NCBI GenBank assembly: GCA_004366205.1
Contig: SIRW01000057.1
Location: 1-32,155, forward strand
Direction: 5' to 3'
Source: Actinomycetota bacterium
GTDB lineage: Bacteria > Actinomycetota > Acidimicrobiia > Acidimicrobiales > CADCSY01
Length of the DNA: 32,155 bases
The notes under the pieces are model-generated. The model saw nothing but the letters and a program-made list of their open reading frames with translations. It had not been told where the DNA came from and did no database searches. Both the position numbers and the translations under genes were made by a program. Shown here piece after piece: positions 26,401-32,155 of this stretch (positions are counted from its first letter, which is position 1; every line of letters begins with the position of its first letter).

Positions 26401-27006
26401 GGCCGCGACGTCAACGTGCTGGTGCTCGACACCGAGGTGTACTCCAACACGGGCGGGCAGGCGTCCAAGGCCACGCCCCGCGGGGCGGTGGCCAAGTTCG
26501 CGGCCTCCGGCAAGGCGGCGACCAAGAAGGACCTGGGCGCCATCGCCCGGGCCTACGGCAACGTGTACGTGGCCCAGGTCGCCCTCGGCGCCAGCGACAT
26601 CCAGACCGTCAAGGCCCTGCTCGAGGCCGACGCCTGGCCGGGCCCGTCCCTCGTGATCGCCTACAGCACCTGCATCGCCCACGGCATCGACATGGCCACG
26701 TCGATGTCGCACCAGAAGGACGCCGTGCGCTGCGGGTACTGGCCGCTCTACCGGTTCCGGCCGAGCGACGACCCCGACGCCCAGCCCTTCCAGCTCGACT
26801 CTCGCCCGCCGTCGATGCCGGTGGCGGACTTCGCCCTCCAGGAGGGGCGGTTCTCGATGCTCGCCCGCTCCGACCCCGAGCGGGCCCGCCACCTGCTCGA
26901 GCTCGCCCAGGCCGACATCGACGAGCGCTGGCGCTACTACGAGCAGGAGGCGGGGCTGGTGCGCCAGGCGCCGGCCGCCGTACCCGTGGAGATCGAGCAG
27001 CGGTGA
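23428..27006 (+). CDS. nifJ: Pyruvate:ferredoxin (flavodoxin) oxidoreductase, single-chain
   Basis: A 1192-residue cytosolic enzyme, the usual length for single-chain PFOR. It oxidises pyruvate with CoA to acetyl-CoA and CO2, reducing ferredoxin. The N-terminal domain has YPITPASPMGELAD and GVLATTFTASQGLLLM. The ferredoxin domain has two 4Fe-4S sites, Cys692/695/698/702 and Cys748/751/754/758. The proximal cluster uses Cys822, 825, 850 and 1082. The TPP site is GGDGWAYDIGFGG (from 972) and NTGGQASKATP. All cofactor residues are intact. I chose ATG 23428, at the start of PDVACLDGNEAVA, rather than the longer open frame upstream, which crosses the promoter. Its TGA overlaps the ATG of the next gene. 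PFOR is oxygen-sensitive in most organisms, which fits low-oxygen induction through the box upstream. Confidence 0.97.
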   Translation: MPDVACLDGNEAVARVAHALSEVIAIYPITPASPMGELADAWSAAGRTNRWGAVPEVVQLQSEAGAAGTLHGATQKGVLATTFTASQGLLLMLPDMFKIAGELSPAVIHVAARAVATHALSIFGDHSDVMAARTTGFALLSSSSVQEAHDLALVAHAATLRSRVPFLHFMDGFRTSHQVDRIDLLGDDDLDALVRTDDLLAHRARGLDPNRPVLRGTAQDPDVFFQSREAANPYYDAVPGIVAGLLDELARRTGRRYGLVDYHGAPDAERVLVLMGSAAGAARETVDELVRRGERVGMLTVRLYRPFPTEALLAALPATVRSIAVMDRTKEPGAVGEPLYTDVVAALAEGIAAGTATLTGLPRIVGARYGLASKELTPALLKGLLDELDAPAPRRHVTVGIVDDVTHLSVAPDPSFRVPRARLQAVLYGLGSDGTVGAARSSVRIAAERTGGWAQGYFVYDSKKSGSVTASHLRVDDEPILSTYLVDEADVIACHQLTLLDRIDVLGRAAPGATVLLASPHPAGELWERLPDHVQARLVELDANLWCVDAHAIARDVGIPGRINTVMQPCFLVLAGLLDPAEAVAAVRESIEQEYGKRGRTIVERNVAAAERALAALARVEPGPARPAPRPVRIPEDAPDFVRRVTARVMAGEGDLLPVSAFPVDGTFPTGTARWEKRAIAAELPVWDPELCIDCGKCAIVCPHAAIRMKVYEPAALDGAPEGFQSKPFRSRDVEGHLLTIQVAPDDCTGCGVCVDVCPARSKEAVRHKALDMAPAGEHRDVQRAGFDFFLGIPEIDRTLLARDTVKGSQVLEPLFEFSGACAGCGETPYLKLLTQLFGDRIVVANATGCSSIYGGNLPTTPWSANAEGRGPAWSNSLFEDNAEFGLGLRLGLEARREEAVRRLQALAGRAGADRVAAILAAVDDDGEAAIAAQRERVAELKAWLATQGDDGARLLAAVADDLVRSSIWIVGGDGWAYDIGFGGLDHVLGSGRDVNVLVLDTEVYSNTGGQASKATPRGAVAKFAASGKAATKKDLGAIARAYGNVYVAQVALGASDIQTVKALLEADAWPGPSLVIAYSTCIAHGIDMATSMSHQKDAVRCGYWPLYRFRPSDDPDAQPFQLDSRPPSMPVADFALQEGRFSMLARSDPERARHLLELAQADIDERWRYYEQEAGLVRQAPAAVPVEIEQR

Positions 27007-28028
27007 TGCCACCCGAGCTGCGCACGCGGTACCTGGGGCTCGAGCTGCGGTCACCGCTGGTGGCGTCGGCCGGCCCGCACACCGGCGACCTCGACACGCT
27101 CGCCCGCCTCGAGGACGCCGGGGCCGGCGCGGTCGTGCTGCCCTCGCTGTTCGAGGAGCAGATCGAGCGCGAGGAGCTGGCGACCCACGGGGTGCTCGAG
27201 GCCGGCGCCGGCACGTTCGCCGAGGCCCCGGGCGGGTGGTTCCCTCACGTGCAGGACTACAACACCGGCCCGGACCGCTACCTGACGCTGCTGGAACAGG
27301 CCCGGGAGCGGCTCGCCATCCCCGTGATCGCCAGCCTCAACGCCACGACCAGCGGCGGCTGGGTCCGCTACGCCCGGCTGCTCCAGCAGGCCGGCGCCGA
27401 CGCGCTCGAGCTGAACGTGTACCGCGTCGAGGCCGGCGCCGATCGCACCGGCCGGGACGTCGAGGCCGAGGTGCTGGAGCTGGTCGGCGACGTCCGGGCG
27501 TCGATCGACATCCCCCTGGCGGTGAAGCTCAGCCCCTACTGGTCGGCGCTCGGGAGCTTCGCGCCCGCGGTGGTCGACGCCGGGGCCGACGGCCTGGTGC
27601 TGTTCAACCGCTTCATGCAGCCCGACCTCGACCTCGACACGCTCACCGTCGCGCCCCGGGCGTCGCTCAGCGGTCCCGACGACGTGCGCCTGCCGCTGCG
27701 CTGGATCGCCCTCCTCCACGGCCGGGTACGGGCGTCCCTCGCCGCCAGCGGCGGGGTCCACGACGCCGGCGCCGCCGCCAAGCTGCTGCTGGCCGGTGCC
27801 GACGTGGTGATGGCCACCTCGGCGGTCCTCCGGGAGGGGGCCGGGTGGTTCGCGGCCGCGGAGGCCGGCCTGCTGGCGTGGATGGCCGAGCGGGAGTACG
27901 AGTCGGTCGGCCAGCTGCGGGGCAGCGTGAGCCACCGCACGGCCGAGGACCCCAGGGCGTTCGAGCGGGCCAACTACGTGCGCACCCTGAAGTCCTGGGC
28001 GGCACCGCTCCCCGGCAACCGGTCGTAG
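27006..28028 (+). CDS. Dihydroorotate dehydrogenase-like FMN protein
   Basis: A 340-residue TIM-barrel flavoprotein. Motifs are LELRSPLVASAGPHTG at the N-terminus, IPVIASLNATTSGGW, ALELNVY, LAVKLSPYW (FMN-contacting Lys), and the phosphate-binding end ASGGVHDAGAAAKLLLAGADVVM. True pyrimidine DHODs have a catalytic Ser or Cys in a characteristic loop; I cannot place one with confidence. The ATG overlaps the PFOR stop by one base (TGATG), so the two are translationally coupled. Such DHOD-like genes occur next to PFOR in other bacteria. A link to pyruvate or ferredoxin redox is inferred from this; the reaction is unknown. Confidence 0.85.
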   Translation: MPPELRTRYLGLELRSPLVASAGPHTGDLDTLARLEDAGAGAVVLPSLFEEQIEREELATHGVLEAGAGTFAEAPGGWFPHVQDYNTGPDRYLTLLEQARERLAIPVIASLNATTSGGWVRYARLLQQAGADALELNVYRVEAGADRTGRDVEAEVLELVGDVRASIDIPLAVKLSPYWSALGSFAPAVVDAGADGLVLFNRFMQPDLDLDTLTVAPRASLSGPDDVRLPLRWIALLHGRVRASLAASGGVHDAGAAAKLLLAGADVVMATSAVLREGAGWFAAAEAGLLAWMAEREYESVGQLRGSVSHRTAEDPRAFERANYVRTLKSWAAPLPGNRS

Positions 28029-28053
28029 CGACCGGGCGGCGCTCGGGGCGCCG

Positions 28054-28059
28054 TACGCT
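28054..28059 (+). promoter_or_regulatory. -10 hexamer (TACGCT) of the DUF606 transporter
   Basis: TACGCT, then 6 nt, then GTG 28066: the layout of a leaderless start. No DevR-like box lies 23-24 nt upstream. Confidence 0.4.
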
Positions 28060-28065
28060 GCGCCG

Positions 28066-29025
28066 GTGGCGACCGTGGGACCTGCATTGAGCGAGCGCGT
28101 CCCGCCGGCGGTCAGCCTGGCGCTCGTCGCCGGGGTCTTCGGCGCCGTCCAGCCGAAGGTCAACGCCGTGCTGGGCACCCGGGTCGGCAGCGCCCTCGTC
28201 GCCTCGCTCGTGAACTTCGGGGTCGCGCTGGCCGTGGTCGTGATGGCGCTGGCGGTGCGCCCGTCCACCCGCCGCCGTCTCACCCGCTGGGCGTCGTGGG
28301 ACGTCCCCCGGTGGACGCTCTCGGCCGGGCTGGGCGGTGCGCTGGTCGTGCTCGCCGGCGCCGTCACGGTCGAGACGATCGGCGTCGCCGTGTTCTCGGT
28401 GGCGTTCTTCGGTGGCCAGATCAGCTTCGGCCTCCTCGTCGACCGGCTGGGGCTCGGTCCGGGCGGGCAGCGCGCCGTCACCGCGGCCCGGGGCCAGGCC
28501 ACCGTGCTGGCCCTGCTGGCGGTGCTCGTGTCCCAGATCGGCCAGCCCGCCGGCCAGCTGTCGGTGCTCTTCGTCGTGTTGGTGGTTGGCTCCGGCGCCG
28601 GCGTGGCGCTGCAGTCGGCGTTCAACGGGCGCATCACCACCGCGACGGGTGACGCGCTGGCCGCCACGGCGGTCAACGTGGCCGTGGGCACGCTCGCGCT
28701 GGCCGCCGTGGCCGTCGTGCTCGCGACCGGACCGGGCATCGGTCCGCTGGCGTGGCCCGCCGAGCCGTGGCTCTACGCCGGCGGCCTGCTCGGGGTGACG
28801 ATCGTGTTCGCCCTCGCCGCCGCCACAGCAGCCGTGGGCGTGCTCGGCGCGACCCTCACCATGCTCGCCGCTCAGATGGTGACCGCCTTCGTCATCGACT
28901 GGGCCGTCCTCCAGCAGCCGCCGGCGGCTGGCACCGTCGTCGGGGCGGTCGTGATCGTGGTCGCCGTGCGCCTCGTCGGCCGCCGGCCGGTTCCCGTGGC
29001 CACCCCGCCCGCCGGCGAGCTCTGA
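28066..29025 (+). CDS. DUF606/YdcZ-type DMT transporter (tandem fused)
   Basis: A 319-residue inner-membrane protein with about ten helices in two homologous halves of about 150 residues. Each half resembles one DUF606 (YdcZ) unit: VAGVFGAVQPKVNAVLGTR opens the first, with GVAVFSVAFFGGQISFGLLVDRLGLG at its end in pieces; VVGSGAGVALQSAFNGRI opens the second, ending TMLAAQMVTAFVIDW. Single units are often encoded as separate half-size genes, so this is a fused form. Substrate unknown. GTG 28066 is preceded by TACGCT at 6 nt with no SD. It begins 37 bp after the DHOD-like gene but seems to have its own promoter. Confidence 0.8.
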   Translation: MATVGPALSERVPPAVSLALVAGVFGAVQPKVNAVLGTRVGSALVASLVNFGVALAVVVMALAVRPSTRRRLTRWASWDVPRWTLSAGLGGALVVLAGAVTVETIGVAVFSVAFFGGQISFGLLVDRLGLGPGGQRAVTAARGQATVLALLAVLVSQIGQPAGQLSVLFVVLVVGSGAGVALQSAFNGRITTATGDALAATAVNVAVGTLALAAVAVVLATGPGIGPLAWPAEPWLYAGGLLGVTIVFALAAATAAVGVLGATLTMLAAQMVTAFVIDWAVLQQPPAAGTVVGAVVIVVAVRLVGRRPVPVATPPAGEL

Positions 29026-29109
29026 GGGGACGAGGCGGCGCGTACGGTCCTCCCCGCCACGGTGCGCGAGCGCTCGGGGCCAGCGGAGGAGCGGGGCGAG
29101 CACGCAGTT

Positions 29110-29142
29110 GCATCAACACATCATCTATTGTGATGCTACGAT
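29110..29142 (+). promoter_or_regulatory. vapBC promoter and operator
   Basis: An AT-rich patch holds an inverted repeat GCATCA (29110-29115)/TGATGC (29131-29136), then TACGAT (29137-29142), 6 nt and ATG 29149. The repeat overlaps the -35/-10 area, as expected for an autoregulatory VapBC site. The mRNA would be leaderless. The rest of 29026-29109 shows nothing. Confidence 0.55.
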
Positions 29143-29148
29143 GCCACC

Positions 29149-29400
29149 ATGCGGACGACCGTCACGCTCGATCCGGACACCCACCAGATCATCCGGCGCC
29201 GCATGCGCGAGCGGGGTCAGACCTTCAAGCAGGCGTTGAACGACGCCATCCGCGAAGGGGCCCGGGCGTCGTCCACCCCGCGGTTCGGCACGGAGACGGC
29301 GTCGATGGGCCAGCCGGCGGTGAACCTGGACCGGGCGCTGCAGCTCGCCGCCGAGCTGGAGGACGAGGAGCTCGTGCGCAAGGCGCGTCTCGGTTCGTGA
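29149..29400 (+). CDS. vapB: VapB-type antitoxin (ribbon-helix-helix)
   Basis: An 83-residue DNA-binding antitoxin. MRTTVTLDPDTHQIIRRRM forms the RHH strand and first helix, followed by TFKQALNDAIREGA for the second. The C-terminal half (NLDRALQLAAELEDEELVRKARL) is the likely toxin-binding helix. The stop overlaps the vapC start (GTGA), the classic layout. Family assignment rests on the N-terminus and the neighbour. Confidence 0.85.
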   Translation: MRTTVTLDPDTHQIIRRRMRERGQTFKQALNDAIREGARASSTPRFGTETASMGQPAVNLDRALQLAAELEDEELVRKARLGS

Positions 29401-29825
29401 AGCTGGTCGACGCCAACGTGCTCCTGTACGCGGTGAACCGCGACGCCACCCACCACGCGCGCGCCAGGCGGTGGCTCGACGACGCGCTCTCGGGGGCCGA
29501 CACCGTCGCCTTCTCGTGGGTCGCCCTGCTGGCGTTCCTGCGGCTCTCGACCAAGGTCGGGCTCTTCCCGCGCCCGCTCACCGTCGACGAGGCCATGGCG
29601 CGCATCGACGCCTGGCTGGCCGCGCCGCCCGCCGTGGTGGTCGAGCCGACGCTCGACCACCACCGGGTCCTGCGGCGCCTGCTCGAGGGCATCGGCACGG
29701 GCGGCAACCTCGTCAACGACGCCCACCTCGCCGCCCTGGCGGTCGAGCACCGCTGCCAGCTCATCTCCTTCGACAACGACTTCGGCCGGTTCCCCGGCGT
29801 CGACTGGGCCCTCCCCCCGGACTGA
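29397..29825 (+). CDS. vapC: VapC-type PIN-domain toxin
   Basis: A 142-residue PIN-domain ribonuclease. KLVDANVLLYAVN gives the first acidic residue (Asp5), FSWVALLAFLRL the middle segment, GGNLVNDAHLAALAVEH the third acidic site, and ISFDNDFGRFPGV the last. These residues hold Mg2+ or Mn2+ for RNA cleavage, so the toxin looks intact. GTG start 29397 overlaps the vapB stop. The RNA target (tRNA or rRNA in studied VapCs) cannot be read here. Confidence 0.92.
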   Translation: MKLVDANVLLYAVNRDATHHARARRWLDDALSGADTVAFSWVALLAFLRLSTKVGLFPRPLTVDEAMARIDAWLAAPPAVVVEPTLDHHRVLRRLLEGIGTGGNLVNDAHLAALAVEHRCQLISFDNDFGRFPGVDWALPPD

Positions 29826-30143
29826 CCGCCGGACGCTCAGGGCGAGGGATGGCCGGTCGCGCCGAGACGCCCAACAACGTGATCCGCTTCCCGGGCCAGC
29901 CGGCGCCGGCAGCGCCTGCACCCAAGCCACACGCGGCGCCACTGCCACCTGATCGATGCCTGCGTTGAGCTGCGGGATCTCGGCCGGGCCGGTGAGTGGA
30001 CCGGGGCCACCGCACAGTGGCGCCGAAGCGTGGTACCGGCGGGCTCATGCCCTCGGTCGCGACCCTCAACCCGGCCTCGCGCTCCTGCAGGCAGCGGAGG
30101 GCGAGGCGACCCAGGCCTGCGCCTCGTGCACGGCCCGTCGACC
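29826..30143. other. 318-bp gap with no supported gene
   Basis: It holds one 39-codon open frame (29849-29968) starting MAGRAETPNNVIRFPG, whose GGGCGAGGG lies directly against the ATG and whose end is Pro/Ala-rich. I do not accept it as a gene. I see no terminator hairpin or promoter I can defend. It separates vapC from the converging HTH-GHKL gene. Confidence 0.5.
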
Positions 30144-31862
30144 TCACCGCCGCTTGGGAAGGTGGCGGCGGACGCGGACCAGCATGCGGACCATCTCCTC
30201 GCCCAGCTCCTCGCTGGTGGAGCGAGGGTTGTTGAACACCACGTACTCCTTGGCCACGAGCGTGGCCAGGTAGTCCAGCAGCACTGCCTCGTCGTCCTTG
30301 AGCAGCAGGTAGTCCTCGTGCCGGTCGTTGTAGAGGACCGTGGCCGACTCCTCGTCGAAGCGGCTGCGGGCGGGCCCGGGATCGGGATCCGGTGCGATCG
30401 ATGGCAGGTTGCGACTCCGCTGGCGATCGGGGCGGGCTCCCTCGTGCCCGAGGCCGGACCCGTCCTCGGGCTGGCGGGCTCCGCGGTCGAGGTCCTCGAG
30501 CGTCGGGTCGGGCGACGAGCGCTCCTGATCCCCGGACGCACCTGCGGACGGCCGCGAGCCGGAACCGTCGCCGCGCCCGGCACCGCCGTCGAGCAGGCCG
30601 CCCTCGCCCGGCTCGGAGCCGATCGGGGTCCGCATGGGGTTGTCGAGGTCGGCCAGCTCCTTCAGCACCCGACCGAAGATCCGCCGCACCGCATCCGAGA
30701 TGCGGTCCGCGGTCTGCTCGTCGACCTCTCGTCGGACCCGCTCGACCGTCCGGGCGACCAGCGGCTCGATCGACTCGACGGCGTCGCGGAACACCGGGAA
30801 CGTGTCCCGGTCACGCAGCACGGCCCGGCGCCCCGCGCTCTGCTGGAGGGCCTCGAAGTGGATCCGCCCCGACACCTGGCCGGACGTCCACGGCTCGTGG
30901 TCGAGCTCCTCGAGCTCGGTGAGGCTGTCGAGGATCGTGGTGCCGGCCCGACCGACCACGGCGACCTGCCGCCTCGGGTTGGCGTCGGTGGCGACGTAGA
31001 GGGCGAACTCGATGCGCCCCCACAACGTGGAGTGGGCCGGGATCGCCAGGCGGACGCCCTCGGGCTCCTCCGGTGTGACCAGCTCGCTGGATCGACCCTC
31101 GACCACCTCGATCTCGTAGTCGCCGGCGGCCAGGGCGGCTCCCCGGCGGCGCCGGAGGTAGTCGACGACCTTGCGCTGGGTGAGCACCCGCAGCACCTCG
31201 GGGTCGAGCTCGGAGAGGTACACCGTGGTACCCGGCACCTGGCGGGCTCGGCGCTTCTCCCGGGCCAGCTCGGCGTCGGCTCGGCCGCGATCGAGGCTCA
31301 GCACCCACGTCTCGTCGCTGTCCGCCGTCCTCGAGACCAGGTCGCAGCGCCCGCCGAGCTGCTGGAAGGCGAGCAGGCCGATGGCCTTCTCGCCGAGGGT
31401 GCGATCGTCGCCGGCCTTGGCCGACTCGAAGAGGTTGCGGGCCACCTCTCGGAGTCGGTCCGGGGACATGCCGGGACCGACGTCGTCGATGGCGATCACC
31501 GGTCGCTTGCCCTTCCGGCGGAGCAGGACGCGGATGCGCTCACCTCCTCGACCCTGCTCGGCGTAGGCGTCCGCGGCGTTGGAGACGAACTCGTTCAGCG
31601 CGTCCTTGGGGTCCTGGTAGGCCTGGCCGGTGACCAGGACCGCCTTGGCCAGGTTGCCGATGCGGAGCCGGACCCGCTCGCCGCCTGTGGTCTTCGCCCG
31701 CCCAGGCTTGGGGGCGGTGCTGGTGTGACGCGTGACGATCTGGCGGACCCGCTCGCCGGAGATCCCGAACTGCTCACCGATGGCGCGCAGGCTCTTGCCC
31801 TCACGGTGCAGCTCCAGGATCGCCTGGTCACGCTCCGACGGCATCCGACCAGCATGGTGCAT
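30144..31862 (-). CDS. HTH-GHKL (Hsp90/MutL/MORC-like) ATPase
   Basis: A 572-residue protein. Residues 8-46 are a sigma-region-4-like helix-turn-helix (LHREGKSLRAIGEQFGISGE, then RVRQIV). Residues 70-260 are a GHKL ATPase: N-box NEFVSNAADAY (Glu91, Asn95), DDVGPGM (127-132) and GEKAIGLLAF (157-166). Residues 260-405 may be the transducer, and 405-490 are a disordered Gly/Asp/Pro-rich linker. The last 80 residues form a separate helical domain (LLKDDEAVLLDYLATLVAKEYVVFNNP). It is neither a histidine kinase (no phospho-acceptor domain) nor a full Hsp90 or MutL. Start ATG 31862 has GAGG four bases upstream; ATG 31844 is possible. Function unknown; related ATPases occur in restriction and defence loci. 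Confidence 0.75.
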   Translation of the reverse strand: MHHAGRMPSERDQAILELHREGKSLRAIGEQFGISGERVRQIVTRHTSTAPKPGRAKTTGGERVRLRIGNLAKAVLVTGQAYQDPKDALNEFVSNAADAYAEQGRGGERIRVLLRRKGKRPVIAIDDVGPGMSPDRLREVARNLFESAKAGDDRTLGEKAIGLLAFQQLGGRCDLVSRTADSDETWVLSLDRGRADAELAREKRRARQVPGTTVYLSELDPEVLRVLTQRKVVDYLRRRRGAALAAGDYEIEVVEGRSSELVTPEEPEGVRLAIPAHSTLWGRIEFALYVATDANPRRQVAVVGRAGTTILDSLTELEELDHEPWTSGQVSGRIHFEALQQSAGRRAVLRDRDTFPVFRDAVESIEPLVARTVERVRREVDEQTADRISDAVRRIFGRVLKELADLDNPMRTPIGSEPGEGGLLDGGAGRGDGSGSRPSAGASGDQERSSPDPTLEDLDRGARQPEDGSGLGHEGARPDRQRSRNLPSIAPDPDPGPARSRFDEESATVLYNDRHEDYLLLKDDEAVLLDYLATLVAKEYVVFNNPRSTSEELGEEMVRMLVRVRRHLPKRR

Positions 31863-31933
31863 CGCGCCTCACGCGGCGATGACCGTGACATCCCGTCGAG
31901 ATCAAACGTGCCCTCGGGCGGGGTGAGCGCTGG

Positions 31934-32155
31934 TCAGTCGTGGTCGACGGCGAACAGGTGCCGGGCCTCGGCGTGGCCCTTGAGCTGGCGGAGGCCGAGG
32001 TCACGCACGGCGAAGCGGTCGTCCAGGCGCTCGGCGACCGCCTCGGTCACCAGAACCTCGTCGGGCTCGGCCTCCCCCGCCACCCGGCACACGAGGTTCA
32101 CGGCCGCGCCCACGAGGTCGTCGCCATCGGGCGCCACGTCGCCCACGTGCACGGC
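31934..32155 (-). CDS. Class III adenylate/guanylate cyclase, C-terminal part (partial)
   Basis: The last 73 residues of a protein that continues beyond the right edge. HVGDVAPDGDDLVGAAVNLVCRVAGEAEPDEVLV matches (in pieces) the end of the class III cyclase domain, including the G-x-x-VN-x-x-x-R segment whose Asn and Arg stabilise the transition state. The tail DLGLRQLKGHAEARHLFAV is the usual LKG ending. Domains upstream and the choice of ATP or GTP cannot be judged from this piece. It is 71 bp upstream of the HTH-GHKL gene on the same strand. Confidence 0.85.
   Translation of the reverse strand, partial: AVHVGDVAPDGDDLVGAAVNLVCRVAGEAEPDEVLVTEAVAERLDDRFAVRDLGLRQLKGHAEARHLFAVDHD

Noticed and set aside
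22477-27054. A very long minus-strand open frame (about 1500 codons) opposite PFOR
   Set aside because: It is antisense to a gene with all PFOR motifs and has the Gly/His/Val/Asp-rich make-up typical of the strand opposite high-GC codons. No domain is visible.
29849-29968. A 39-codon open frame after vapC
   Set aside because: The SD-like run touches the start codon, the tail is Pro/Ala low complexity and there is no promoter. Evidence is too thin to call it a gene.

Overview
The DNA is very GC-rich (over 70% by eye) with dense, often overlapping genes, many GTG starts, an LPXTG wall protein, many universal stress proteins (USPs) and a DevR/DevS (DosR/DosS-type) two-component pair. This points to a high-GC actinobacterium. 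Acidimicrobiia is my guess, but no rRNA or other phylogenetic marker is present.

Layout. (1) 1-7.7 kb: the end of an unknown gene, an LPXTG wall-anchored protein, a PfkB/adenosine-kinase-like kinase, aminopeptidase N translationally linked to a metallophosphoesterase, and a sodium:solute symporter on the minus strand. (2) 7.7-10.0 kb: a minus-strand operon thiO-thiS-thiG-symporter behind a clear TPP riboswitch. The symporter is therefore a candidate thiamine or thiamine-precursor transporter. (3) 10.1-23.4 kb: a stress/hypoxia island. It has the devS (heme-GAF kinase) and devR pair, six USPs (two tethered to the membrane), a PNPOx-like flavin protein, a cupredoxin-multicopper oxidase, a GNAT/ADP-forming acyl-CoA synthetase fusion, a 55-residue acidic protein, a DUF2269-like membrane protein and a DASS carboxylate transporter. 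(4) 23.4-29.0 kb: pyruvate:ferredoxin oxidoreductase, an overlapping dihydroorotate dehydrogenase-like gene and a DUF606-type transporter. (5) 29.1-32.2 kb: a vapBC toxin-antitoxin pair, an HTH-GHKL ATPase and the end of a class III nucleotidyl cyclase.

Main observation. In regions 3-4 a 14-bp imperfect palindrome close to GGGACCTTCGGCCC recurs upstream of most stress and fermentation genes. It resembles the mycobacterial DosR box GGGACTWWAGTCCC. At six promoters it lies 23-24 nt upstream of a plausible -10 hexamer, and at four of these the -10 sits 6-8 nt before the start codon, predicting leaderless mRNAs. The local DevR has the recognition-helix residues of mycobacterial DevR, and DevS keeps the His and Tyr of the heme pocket. 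I infer a compact DevRS regulon. Under low oxygen it would switch on pyruvate oxidation to acetyl-CoA (PFOR), ATP formation from acetyl-CoA (the synthetase fusion), USPs and a new small protein.

Most other long reading frames are antisense or frame-shifted shadows caused by GC bias.
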